64,000 nucleotides of DNA, taken from the NCBI RefSeq assembly GCF_033242265.1, contig NZ_BTFW01000001.1, forward strand, positions 3,183,001 to 3,247,000, in the 5' to 3' direction. The notes under the pieces are model-generated. The model saw only the letters and a program-made list of their open reading frames with translations, did not search any database and had not been told where the DNA came from. The stretch comes from Novosphingobium sp. IK01 (GTDB taxonomy: Bacteria; Pseudomonadota; Alphaproteobacteria; Sphingomonadales; Sphingomonadaceae). Positions 55,359-64,000 of the stretch are shown here, piece by piece. Position 1 is the first letter of the stretch. Every line of letters starts with the position of its first letter. Both the position numbers and the translations under genes were made by a program.

Positions 55359-56852
55359 ATGAGCATCAACATCGGACCGCCGGCCATTGACGAGCTTCGG
55401 CCCCGGATCACGGTGATCGGGGTTGGCGGGGCAGGTGGCAACGCGATTGCCAACATGATCACCGCCGGGATCGAGGGCGTCGATTTCGTCGTCGCCAACA
55501 CCGACGCGCAGGCGCTCAACAACTCCATCGCCGAAAACCGCATCCAGCTCGGGCCCGCGATCACGCAAGGGCTCGGCGCGGGCGCCCGCCCCGAAGTGGG
55601 CCGCGCCGCCGCCGAGGAAACCCTGCCCGAGCTCGAACGCGTGCTCGATGGCGTCCACATGGTCTTCATCGCCGCCGGGATGGGCGGGGGCACCGGCACC
55701 GGCGCCGCGCCGGTGATCGCCGAGGCCGCACGCCGCAAGGGCGTGCTCACCGTGGGCGTGGTCAGCAAGCCGTTCCTGTTCGAGGGCACGCGCCGCATGC
55801 GCTCGGCCGAAAGCGGGATCGAGGAGCTGCAGAAGCACGTCGATACGCTGATCGTCATCCCCAACCAGAACCTGTTCCTGGTGGCCAAGGCCGAGACGAC
55901 CTTCAAGGAAGCCTTCCAGCTCGCCGACGAAGTGCTCCAGCAGGGCGTGCGCTCGATCACCGACCTGATGATCATGCCCGGCCTCATCAACCTCGACTTC
56001 GCCGACGTCCGCTCGGTCATGGGCGAGATGGGCAAGGCGATGATGGGCACCGGCGAGGGCGATGGTCCGAACCGTGCGCTTGAGGCCGCCGAACGCGCGA
56101 TTGCCAACCCGCTGCTCGACGGCGTGTCGATGCAGGGCGCCAAGGGCGTGATCATCTCGATCATCGGCGGCGACGACATGAAGCTGCTCGAAGTCGACGA
56201 AGCGGCCAACCACATCCGCGAACTGGTCGATCCCAACGCCAACATCATCTGGGGTTCGGCCTTCAATCCCGATCTCAACGGCAAGATCCGCGTCTCGGTG
56301 GTCGCCACCGGGATCGAGCAGAGCATGGAGCAGGCCGAACAGGCCGCCCGTCCGGTCAACCTGCCCGGCGCCGCGCGCGGCCCGGCGTTCCCGGCCCAGC
56401 CGGTGCGCCCGGCGATTGCCACGCCCGCGCCTTCGGCAGCTCCGGCTGTTCCGCTCGGCGCCGCGCCGACGGCAGCCGCGCCTTCGGCCCCGTCCGTGAC
56501 GCCGCAGGCGGTCTGGCATGCCGCCCCGGCCACGCCGCCCGTTCCGGCTGCCGCGCCCGAAGCCGACGATCCTCTCGATCTCACGCTCGATCTGGGCGCC
56601 GAGGGTGTCGAGGAAGCCGGTTATGACGCCGCCCCGGTTCAGGCTCCGGCCCCCGTCGCGCCGCGTGTCGGCCTTGGCGCTGGCGAGCCCGAGCGCCCGG
56701 CGCCGCGTGTCTCGACCGGCGGTGGCAGCACCCTGTTCGAGCGCATGGCCAACCTGTCGCGCGGGGTGGCCCGCACCGAGGAGGCCGAGGACGGCGAGGA
56801 TGGAGCATCGCTCAGCATCCCCCGCTTCCTGGGTCGCCAGAACAACCAGTAA
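55359..56852 (+). CDS. ftsZ: Cell division GTPase FtsZ
   Basis: A 497-aa tubulin-like GTPase forming the Z ring. The tubulin signature is [17 protein letters not shown]; the T7 loop is [12 protein letters not shown] long Ala/Pro-rich linker (from ~335) leads to a conserved C-terminal peptide ([10 protein letters not shown]) that binds FtsA and other partners. It is the last gene of the dcw cluster and is followed by a terminator-like hairpin. Confidence 0.97.
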   Translation: MSINIGPPAIDELRPRITVIGVGGAGGNAIANMITAGIEGVDFVVANTDAQALNNSIAENRIQLGPAITQGLGAGARPEVGRAAAEETLPELERVLDGVHMVFIAAGMGGGTGTGAAPVIAEAARRKGVLTVGVVSKPFLFEGTRRMRSAESGIEELQKHVDTLIVIPNQNLFLVAKAETTFKEAFQLADEVLQQGVRSITDLMIMPGLINLDFADVRSVMGEMGKAMMGTGEGDGPNRALEAAERAIANPLLDGVSMQGAKGVIISIIGGDDMKLLEVDEAANHIRELVDPNANIIWGSAFNPDLNGKIRVSVVATGIEQSMEQAEQAARPVNLPGAARGPAFPAQPVRPAIATPAPSAAPAVPLGAAPTAAAPSAPSVTPQAVWHAAPATPPVPAAAPEADDPLDLTLDLGAEGVEEAGYDAAPVQAPAPVAPRVGLGAGEPERPAPRVSTGGGSTLFERMANLSRGVARTEEAEDGEDGASLSIPRFLGRQNNQ

Positions 56853-56882
56853 TCCGCCATCGCGCTGATTCACGGACCAACA

Positions 56883-56922
56883 GGCCGCCGCTTTTCAAGG
56901 GAAGAGGGGCGGCTTGTTGTTT
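56883..56922 (+). terminator. Terminator after ftsZ
   Basis: GCCGCC / GGCGGC stem (18-nt loop) followed by TTGTTGTTT, 30 bases after the ftsZ stop. Confidence 0.6.
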
Positions 56923-56956
56923 GGGCTTCAGCCGCGATGCGTTATGGGCGCGCACG

Positions 56957-58903
56957 ATGATGCTTCGACTCCCCCAATCGCCCGTTTTTATGGCGCCCGT
57001 TTTCACCTCGCTTCTGTCCGGGGGGCTGATTGCGGCCCTGCTGGCGGGGACGGCGGCGCCGCTGGCCGCGCAGGATCTGGCGCATATGCCGCAGCAGTCG
57101 GTCCTCGATGGTCCGGCGCCGGTGCGGCAGACCGCGCCGGTCCCCACCGTGTCGCGCCCGGTCGTCCAGCCGGTTCCGGCACAATCTGAAAGCGAGGGAA
57201 CTGCGGCAGGGGGGAGTCAGGCGCTCAACGCCGCGCTGGCCCGCCTCGCGCGGGATCCGCGCAATGTCGAGGCGCTGCTCGATGCAGGCACGGCCGCGAT
57301 GGCGCTGGGCGACATGGATGCCGCGCTCGGCTTCCTGCGCCGGGCCGACGAGATCGCGCCGGGCAATGGTCAGGTCAAGGCCCAGATGGGCAAGGCGCTG
57401 GTTCGCGCCAAGGACCCGCTGGGCGCCATCCGTGCCTTCGACGAGGCCCAGCGTGGCGGCGCCAATCCGGCAGACTTTGCCGCTGATCGCGGGCTTGCGC
57501 TCGATCTGGTCGGCGACAACTTCCTCGCCCAGCAATATTACCGCCAGTCGCTGGCCCGTTCCAACGATGCAGAGGTGACCCGTCGCCTCGCGCTCAGCCT
57601 GGCGATTTCGGGCAATCGCAACGAGGCCGAGAAAGTCCTCGCGCCGCAACTGGCCGGGTCCGACCGTGCGGCGTGGCGTGTGCGCACATTCATTTTGGCG
57701 ATCAGCGGCAATGCCGATCAGGCGGTGACCGTGGCCAATGCCTCGATGCCGCCGCAACTGGCCGCCGGGATTGCCCCCTATCTGCGCTATCTGCCCCGCC
57801 TGACCGCCGCGCAGCAGGCCGCTGCCGCCAATTTCGGCCGCTTCCCGCGCGCCGCCGACATTGGCCGCGATGATCCGCAGATCATGGCCTATGCCCTTGC
57901 TCATCCCCGTCCGCCGCGTATCGAGCAGCAGGCGGCGCCTGTCGCGCTCGCTGCGGCTGGCCGCAAGGAGCGTGGCGCACGCGACCGTCTGGCACGGGCC
58001 AAGGCCGCCGAGGAGCAGCGCCTGGCCATGGCTCGCACGCAAGTGCCGGCCCCGCCGCCCGCGCCGGTTTCCCAGCCTGCTCTTCAGCAGCCGGTTTCCC
58101 CATCGGTGGTGCCCGCGCAGGCCGCGCCCGCATCGGTTCCCGCTCCGGTCCCTGCGCCGGTCCCAGCGCCGGTTTCTGCCGCGCCGACCCAGATCGCTGC
58201 GGCCACTGTGGCGCCCAGAGGGCCGACTTTCGTGTCGCAGCCAGTGATTCAGGCAATTCCCGCCTCGGTCCCGGCTTCGGCAGTGGCTCCATCGCCCGTA
58301 GCGGCTCCGGCTGATGCGCGCGCAAATGGCGCGGCGGCTGCCGAGGCTGAGGCGAGCCCGTCGCCCGATGGTTTTGCCGCTCTCTTCGCCGGTTTCTCGG
58401 CGCCTGCCGAAGAGCGGGAGCGTCCGGTTGCGGCGGTGGACCTCGCGGCGGTCGCTGCGGCCCATGCCAAGGCTGCTGCCGAAGCCCGCAAGGAGGCGCA
58501 GGCCAAAAAGCTCGCCGACGCGAAGAAGGCCGCTGCCGAGCGCAAGGCGCTTGCCGAAAAGAAGGCTGCCGACGCCAAGAAGGCCGAGGAAGCCCGCAAG
58601 GCCAAGGAAGAAGCGCGCCGTCTGGCCGCCAACCCGGCGCGGACCTGGGTTCAGGTGCTGACCGGGGGCGACCGCGCCAAGATGGGCAAGGAATGGGCCG
58701 GGCTTCAGGCCAAGGCGAGCGAGCTGCGCGGGCGCAAGGCCTATGTGACTTCGTGGAACCGGGTCTATCGTCTCGTGACCGGGCCGTTCCCGAGCAATGC
58801 CGCCGCGCAGGAATTCGTGGCCAAGCTCAGGCACAGCAATGTCAGCGCCTTCCAGTTCGACAGCCCCGCCGGGCAGGTCATGGACGGCGTGTCGGGCAAG
58901 TAG
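56957..58903 (+). CDS. TPR and SPOR-domain periplasmic protein
   Basis: A 648-aa secreted protein. A signal/anchor segment (~12-38) is followed by TPR repeats (100-260, for example AALGFLRRADEIAPGNGQV), a Pro/Ala/Val-rich linker, a Lys/Ala coiled-coil-like stretch (KKLADAKKAAAERKALAEKK) and a C-terminal SPOR domain (TWVQVLTGGDRAKMGKEWAG). SPOR domains bind denuded septal glycan, so a role at the division site is likely, consistent with being next to ftsZ. ATG at 56957 was chosen before the hydrophobic segment; TTG at 56921 is an alternative. Confidence 0.8.
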   Translation: MMLRLPQSPVFMAPVFTSLLSGGLIAALLAGTAAPLAAQDLAHMPQQSVLDGPAPVRQTAPVPTVSRPVVQPVPAQSESEGTAAGGSQALNAALARLARDPRNVEALLDAGTAAMALGDMDAALGFLRRADEIAPGNGQVKAQMGKALVRAKDPLGAIRAFDEAQRGGANPADFAADRGLALDLVGDNFLAQQYYRQSLARSNDAEVTRRLALSLAISGNRNEAEKVLAPQLAGSDRAAWRVRTFILAISGNADQAVTVANASMPPQLAAGIAPYLRYLPRLTAAQQAAAANFGRFPRAADIGRDDPQIMAYALAHPRPPRIEQQAAPVALAAAGRKERGARDRLARAKAAEEQRLAMARTQVPAPPPAPVSQPALQQPVSPSVVPAQAAPASVPAPVPAPVPAPVSAAPTQIAAATVAPRGPTFVSQPVIQAIPASVPASAVAPSPVAAPADARANGAAAAEAEASPSPDGFAALFAGFSAPAEERERPVAAVDLAAVAAAHAKAAAEARKEAQAKKLADAKKAAAERKALAEKKAADAKKAEEARKAKEEARRLAANPARTWVQVLTGGDRAKMGKEWAGLQAKASELRGRKAYVTSWNRVYRLVTGPFPSNAAAQEFVAKLRHSNVSAFQFDSPAGQVMDGVSGK

Positions 58904-59102
58904 GGACGGATGGAAGCGATGGGCAGGCGATGGGGAGGCAGGGGGCAGGCTCTGCTCCGGCGCTTGTCCACAACTTTTGCGCGTCCTTGTCGAGTTTTGC
59001 CCAAGGCTTGGGTACCATTCGATTGTCGGGGGCAGTCGGCTCGGCGATGGATCGAAGGGTAACCACGGAAAAGCCGGTCCTGGCACCGTGTGAGGGGGCG
59101 TG

Positions 59103-59609
59103 ATGATGCGAACCGGCCACGAAGACAGCGAACGCGACGACGCGGCGCCGGTGGATATGCTCGCCTCGCTGTTCGAGGCGCGCGGCTGGCCCTGCGAATT
59201 CGTCTCGGACGACGAGATCCATGGCGAAGTCCAGGGATCGTGGGCGACCTACCAGTTGCGCTGCATCTGGCGGCCCGAGGATCATGTGCTCCAGATCCTT
59301 TCACTGCCCGACATCCGCGTGCCCGACGACAAGAAATCCCCGATGTTCGAGGTCATGGCCCTGATCAACGAACAGGTCTGGATCGGCCATTTCGACATCT
59401 GGTCCAATGGATCGGTCCTGCTCTATCGCCACGGCTTGATGCTGGGCGACGATGGCCTGCTCAGCCTCCATCAGGCGCAAGTGGCGATCGAGGCGGCGGT
59501 CGACGAGTGCGACCGCTTCTATCCTGCCTTCCAGTTCATTCTCTGGGGCGACAAGAGCCCGGCGGAGGCTCTGGCCAGCGCGCTGGTCGATGCTGCCGGG
59601 GAAGCCTGA
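59103..59609 (+). CDS. YbjN domain-containing protein
   Basis: A 168-aa protein with the YbjN fold: MLASLFEARGWPCEF, YQLRCIWRPEDHVLQI, MALINEQVWIGHFDIW and ESR-like C-terminal helices. YbjN relatives bind type III or stress partners in some bacteria, but its role here is unknown. GAGGGGG stands a few bases before the GTG-ATG pair. proC follows 43 bases later. Confidence 0.82.
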   Translation: MMRTGHEDSERDDAAPVDMLASLFEARGWPCEFVSDDEIHGEVQGSWATYQLRCIWRPEDHVLQILSLPDIRVPDDKKSPMFEVMALINEQVWIGHFDIWSNGSVLLYRHGLMLGDDGLLSLHQAQVAIEAAVDECDRFYPAFQFILWGDKSPAEALASALVDAAGEA

Positions 59610-59652
59610 TTCCTGCCTTCGGGGCGGGGCCTGATTGGAGCCAAGCATTCTC

Positions 59653-60471
59653 ATGACCTATTCCTTCCTTCAGTTCGGTTGTGGCAACATGGGCGGGGCC
59701 ATGCTCGATGGCTGGCTGGCGGGCGGCATCGCCCCGGCGGCTTTCACCGTGGTCGATCCCCATCTGCCCCAGGCTCCGGCAGGGGTGCGCCTGCTGCGCG
59801 CAGCGCCGGTGGGCGAGGCGCCGCCGCGCTTCGTCCTGCTCGGTTTCAAGCCGCAGGGCCTGCCTGCCGCCGCCGAAACGGTCGCGCCGTTCGTGGGCAA
59901 GGACACGATCCTGCTCTCGATCCTGGCCGGGGTCGATCTGGCGACGCTGCGGGCCCGTTTCCCGCAGGCGGCGGCGATTGTCCGCGTCATGCCCAATCTG
60001 GCGGCGGCGCTTGGCAAGTCGCCGATTGCGCTGGTGGCCGACAGGGATGCTGGCGCCGGTTCGGACCTGCGCGCGGAAATCGAGACGCTGATGGCGCCGC
60101 TGGGCAGCACGGAATGGCTTTCGGGCGAAGACCAGATGGATCTGGTCGCTGCGCTGGCCGGGTCCGGCCCGGCTTTTGTCTATCGGGTGATCGACGCGCT
60201 GGCGGCCGGGGCTGCTGCACTGGGTCTGCCGCGCGATCAGGCCGACCGTCTGGCGCTGGCCATGGTCGAGGGTGCTTCGGCGCTGGCGGCGGCTTCGCCC
60301 CATAGCCCGAGCGAACTGGCCCGCCGCGTGGCCAGTCCGGGGGGCACGACCCAGGTCGGCCTCAACGTTCTTGATGCTGATGATCGTCTCGTGCGCCTGA
60401 TGGAGGACACCTTGCGCGGTTCGCGCGACCGCGGCGCCGAGATGACCGAGGCCGCCCGCGCGGCGGGGTGA
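59653..60471 (+). CDS. proC: Pyrroline-5-carboxylate reductase
   Basis: A 272-aa enzyme catalysing the last step of proline biosynthesis with NADPH. The cofactor segment is FGCGNMGGAMLDGWL, and the C-terminal signature is LAGSGPAFVYRVIDALAAGA with VASPGGTTQVGLNVL. The start is the ATG at 59653; a TTG at 59635 is in frame. Confidence 0.94.
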   Translation: MTYSFLQFGCGNMGGAMLDGWLAGGIAPAAFTVVDPHLPQAPAGVRLLRAAPVGEAPPRFVLLGFKPQGLPAAAETVAPFVGKDTILLSILAGVDLATLRARFPQAAAIVRVMPNLAAALGKSPIALVADRDAGAGSDLRAEIETLMAPLGSTEWLSGEDQMDLVAALAGSGPAFVYRVIDALAAGAAALGLPRDQADRLALAMVEGASALAAASPHSPSELARRVASPGGTTQVGLNVLDADDRLVRLMEDTLRGSRDRGAEMTEAARAAG

Positions 60472-60598
60472 AAACCGGCGACAGGCCAATACATTTTGTC
60501 ACACGATTGCGGTTCCGGTTTCGCTTGAAAGGCGAGGCCGGAATGCCGATATTGGCCGCATGGGCCGTTTTGGCCTGCAACGGAGAAAGTGCAAGCAC

Positions 60599-61342
60599 AT
60601 GGCAAACTGGAACGATCCTCGGCCCTCGCAGACGGGCTTCGGTGCGTCTCCGAGCCTGTCGGGTGCCTATGGGCGTGGCGAAGCATTCGACGCGGGCCTG
60701 CGGCGCTACATGCTCTCGATCTACAACTACATGGCTTCGGGCGTGCTGCTCTCGGGCCTCGTGGCGCTTGTGTTCGCGACCAGCGGTCTGGCCGTCGCCG
60801 TTTTCGGCACGCCGCTGCGCTGGCTGGTGGTGCTCGCGCCGCTCGCTTTCGTGATGGTGATGAGCTTTGGCCTCAACCGCCTGTCCTCGACCGCGCTCAA
60901 GGCGCTGTTCTGGGCGTTCAGCGCGGTGATGGGCATGTCGCTCTCGTCGCTGTTCTTCGTCTACACCGGTCCCTCAATCGCCGCGACGTTCTTCGCCACG
61001 GCGGGCGCCTTTGCCGGTCTGAGCCTGTTTGGCTACACCACCGGCAAGAACCTGTCGGCGATGGGCAGCTTCATGATCATGGGCCTGTTCGGCATCATCA
61101 TCGCGTCGCTGATCAACCTGTGGCTGGCCTCGCCGGGTCTGGCCTGGGGTATCAGCTTCCTGGGCGTGCTGATCTTTGCCGGGCTCACCGCCTATGACAC
61201 GCAGCGCCTCAAGGAACAGTATGCCTACGTCGCGGGCACGGACTATGCCGACAAGGTCGTCGTGATGGGCGCGCTGAGCCTCTACCTCGACTTCGTGAAC
61301 ATGTTCACCTCGCTTCTGCAACTGATGGGCGACCGCCGCTGA
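60599..61342 (+). CDS. Bax inhibitor-1/YccA family membrane protein
   Basis: A 247-aa polytopic protein with seven hydrophobic segments and the BI-1 motif LGVLIFAGLTAYDTQRLKEQY with its conserved Asp. Bacterial BI-1 proteins act in calcium leak or in modulating FtsH (YccA). CGGAG stands 14 bases before the ATG, a little far. The gap before it (60472-60598) holds no gene. Confidence 0.9.
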   Translation: MANWNDPRPSQTGFGASPSLSGAYGRGEAFDAGLRRYMLSIYNYMASGVLLSGLVALVFATSGLAVAVFGTPLRWLVVLAPLAFVMVMSFGLNRLSSTALKALFWAFSAVMGMSLSSLFFVYTGPSIAATFFATAGAFAGLSLFGYTTGKNLSAMGSFMIMGLFGIIIASLINLWLASPGLAWGISFLGVLIFAGLTAYDTQRLKEQYAYVAGTDYADKVVVMGALSLYLDFVNMFTSLLQLMGDRR

Positions 61343-61382
61343 GCGACCTGTTGCTCCCCGGTTATTTCCCGAGATAAAAGAT

Positions 61383-61418
61383 ATGCCCGGTGGCCCTCGT
61401 GGTTGCCGGGCATTTCCT
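61383..61418 (+). terminator. Terminator after BI-1 gene
   Basis: ATGCCCGG / CCGGGCAT stem (15-nt loop) followed by TTCCTTT. Confidence 0.7.
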
Positions 61419-61512
61419 TTGCGGGAAAGATCGCTTACCAATCGTGATGTGCTTCTACGAGCGGGGCGGGCGGATGGCCGCTTGCCCCGGCAGAGTGATC
61501 CGGGGTCTGTCC

Positions 61513-62301
61513 ATGGTACGAATGCTGCGCGCAAGCGCTACGAATAACGCAGAAATGCCCGCTTCGAACGGACGGTCGGCGATTGCCCGCCGGGCCATGC
61601 GGGCGCTGGGGGGAACCGCACTGGTCGGGGCGGCGGCCCTGGCCGGTTGCTCGGGCCCGCACGCGCCGCCGCCGCCCGCCGCGCCGCCGCCGCGCAAGGT
61701 GGTGACCGTGCCGCCGCTGCCGGTGCCGCCCAATGGCGCAAGCGCCAATCTCACCGTGCCGCCGCTCGATTCGAGCGGGCTGCGCCAGTCGGTCAATCGC
61801 AACATCAGCGATGCCCAGTCGATCTGGAACTTGCGCTCGGCCTACAATGTCGCCGCGCTCAACTGCACGAGCGCGCGCCATGCCCAGCTCGTGCCGCTCT
61901 ACCGCGCCTTCCTCAAGACCCATGCCAAGGCGCTGGCCAAGGCCAACCGCACGATCGACCAGGAATTCAAGGCGAAGTACGGCGCCCGGTTCGTGGGCCC
62001 GCGCGAACAGTACATGACCTCGGTCTACAACCACTTCGCGCTGCCGCCCACGCTGGCCGATTTCTGCGATGCGACGCTGGCGATGGCTCATGATGCCGCC
62101 GCCGTGAAGCCGGTCGAGTTCGAGGCTTTTGCCGTGCGCAGCCTGCCCAACATCGAGGTGGTGTTCGACGCGTTCTATCGTCGCTACGACGCCTATCGTT
62201 CCGACGTGGCGGCCTGGCACGCCCAGTATGGCGACGCCCAGCCCGGCGCGCAGATCGTGGTTGCGAGCGGGGCGGGAAAGACTGAGCCGACCGAGGGCTG
62301 A
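61513..62301 (+). CDS. Hypothetical lipoprotein
   Basis: A 262-aa protein. A lipobox LAGC is in the N-terminal hydrophobic segment ([19 protein letters not shown]), followed by a Pro-rich linker ([13 protein letters not shown]) and a mostly helical domain ([22 protein letters not shown]). I do not recognise a family; it appears to be a conserved sphingomonad lipoprotein. Start choice is uncertain: ATG at 61513 has GGGG 8 bases upstream, and ATG at 61555 or 61597 would still leave the lipobox. No operon partners. Confidence 0.7.
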   Translation: MVRMLRASATNNAEMPASNGRSAIARRAMRALGGTALVGAAALAGCSGPHAPPPPAAPPPRKVVTVPPLPVPPNGASANLTVPPLDSSGLRQSVNRNISDAQSIWNLRSAYNVAALNCTSARHAQLVPLYRAFLKTHAKALAKANRTIDQEFKAKYGARFVGPREQYMTSVYNHFALPPTLADFCDATLAMAHDAAAVKPVEFEAFAVRSLPNIEVVFDAFYRRYDAYRSDVAAWHAQYGDAQPGAQIVVASGAGKTEPTEG

Positions 62302-62467
62302 GGCCCCCGGGCAAGGCAAGGCTGTTGCTCCGGGTCGGCAGGCTGTCGACCCGGAGCTGAAAAAAAGATGAAATTTGCTCTTGGCGCGGCTCCTCACTCG
62401 CGCTAATGGCGGCGCTCCCGAAGCAAGGAAGCCGCAAGGCAGCCGGACTTTCGGAAGATACTGGAAC

Positions 62468-63783
<1,316 letters not shown>

Positions 63784-63945
63784 ATTGTCCCCGGTCTGAA
63801 TTGTGGCCGAGTTGCGGTCTGGCACCGTTCTGACGGCAACAAACCGACAATTCGGAACGCTTTGCACCGGGGCGCGCCGACCCGTGGCGCAATTGCTTCA
63901 AGGTGCCTTTCCGTCGTGCGGCATTTGGCCTAAGCCGCCGCGATC

Positions 63946-64000
63946 ATGACCATCAGTCAGCTTTCCCACATCGCCGAATCGGCCCATTGTCCGCGCCTCG
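63946..64000 (+). CDS. proB: Probable glutamate 5-kinase, N-terminal fragment
   Basis: Only 18 codons are visible: MTISQLSHIAESAHCPRL. The CPRL segment matches the start of alphaproteobacterial ProB (CPRLVVKIGS), and proB commonly follows obgE. The gene runs off the window. The identification rests on position plus this short match. No gene is seen in 63784-63945. Confidence 0.5.
   Translation, partial: MTISQLSHIAESAHCPRL

Noticed and set aside
62327..62357. 11-bp GC stem-loop GCTCCGGGTCG / CGACCCGGAGC as terminator of the lipoprotein gene
   Set aside because: It is followed by A rather than T on the coding strand, so it is not an intrinsic terminator; it may be a chance or structural hairpin.

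Overview
The window is high-GC DNA from an alphaproteobacterium of the order Sphingomonadales; a Novosphingobium/Sphingomonas-type genome is my best guess. The reasons are codon use dominated by G/C third positions, a DAP-type murE, the complete dcw order mraZ-rsmH-ftsL-ftsI-murE-murF-mraY-murD-ftsW-murG-murC-murB-ddl-ftsQ-ftsA-ftsZ, a large TonB-dependent receptor, and small protein families typical of sphingomonads. Nothing in the window looks like a prophage, transposon or CRISPR array. Apart from an amine-oxidation cluster the content is mostly core genome.

Layout. 1-166 is the end of pal, followed by a J-domain protein. 852-3849 (minus) is a tight run GNAT acetyltransferase - DUF1285 protein - Nudix CoA pyrophosphatase - CCA-adding enzyme. 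4015-7197 is a divergent pair: a RamB/ScfR-type regulator and isocitrate lyase (aceA), with a perfect inverted repeat between them. 7370-10100 holds two small proteins, a class I glutamine amidotransferase and a class I/II aminotransferase. 10228-16623 (minus) is a TonB-dependent receptor followed by a tryptophan tryptophylquinone (TTQ) amine dehydrogenase cluster in the order large subunit - MauE - MauD - small subunit - monohaem cytochrome c. A TPR-sulfotransferase gene diverges from the receptor. 19254-20364 is the divergent ohr/ohrR pair with two visible operators. 20435-25366 holds an aldehyde dehydrogenase, a 49-aa membrane peptide, a CHASE4-like/GGDEF/EAL protein with a probable 3' frameshift, and a CHAP-domain hydrolase. 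25622-27524 is glnB-glnA. 27830-37286 contains map, a lipoprotein, an M17 leucyl aminopeptidase, an SH3-only protein, argC, a ferredoxin, a DNA glycosylase, an SDR, ccmAB and a cysteine synthase. 37770-56852 is the dcw cluster, all on plus, with most genes overlapping by 1-4 bases. 56957-64000 holds a TPR-SPOR protein, a YbjN-like protein, proC, a Bax-inhibitor-1 protein, a lipoprotein, tRNA-Ala(CGC), obgE and the start of a probable proB.

How the genes work together. The dcw genes make lipid II from UDP-MurNAc and drive septation. GlnB senses nitrogen/2-oxoglutarate and controls GlnA. AceA runs the glyoxylate shunt, probably under the divergent regulator. The TTQ cluster would oxidise a primary amine in the periplasm and pass electrons to the cytochrome c; the receptor may import the amine, a precursor or a metal. 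Its closest precedent is the aromatic amine dehydrogenase (aau) arrangement rather than the classical methylamine (mau) cluster, because mauF, mauG, mauL, mauM and mauN are absent here.

Most interesting for follow-up: the 9-9-9 inverted repeat between the RamB-like regulator and aceA, which overlaps the regulator's apparent upstream ATG; the aau-like cluster without TTQ maturation genes but with a TonB receptor; the paired OhrR operators; the frameshifted end of the EAL protein; the SH3-only remnant after the aminopeptidase; a composite intergenic palindromic repeat in two copies; and the crowded 480-bp leader upstream of mraZ.
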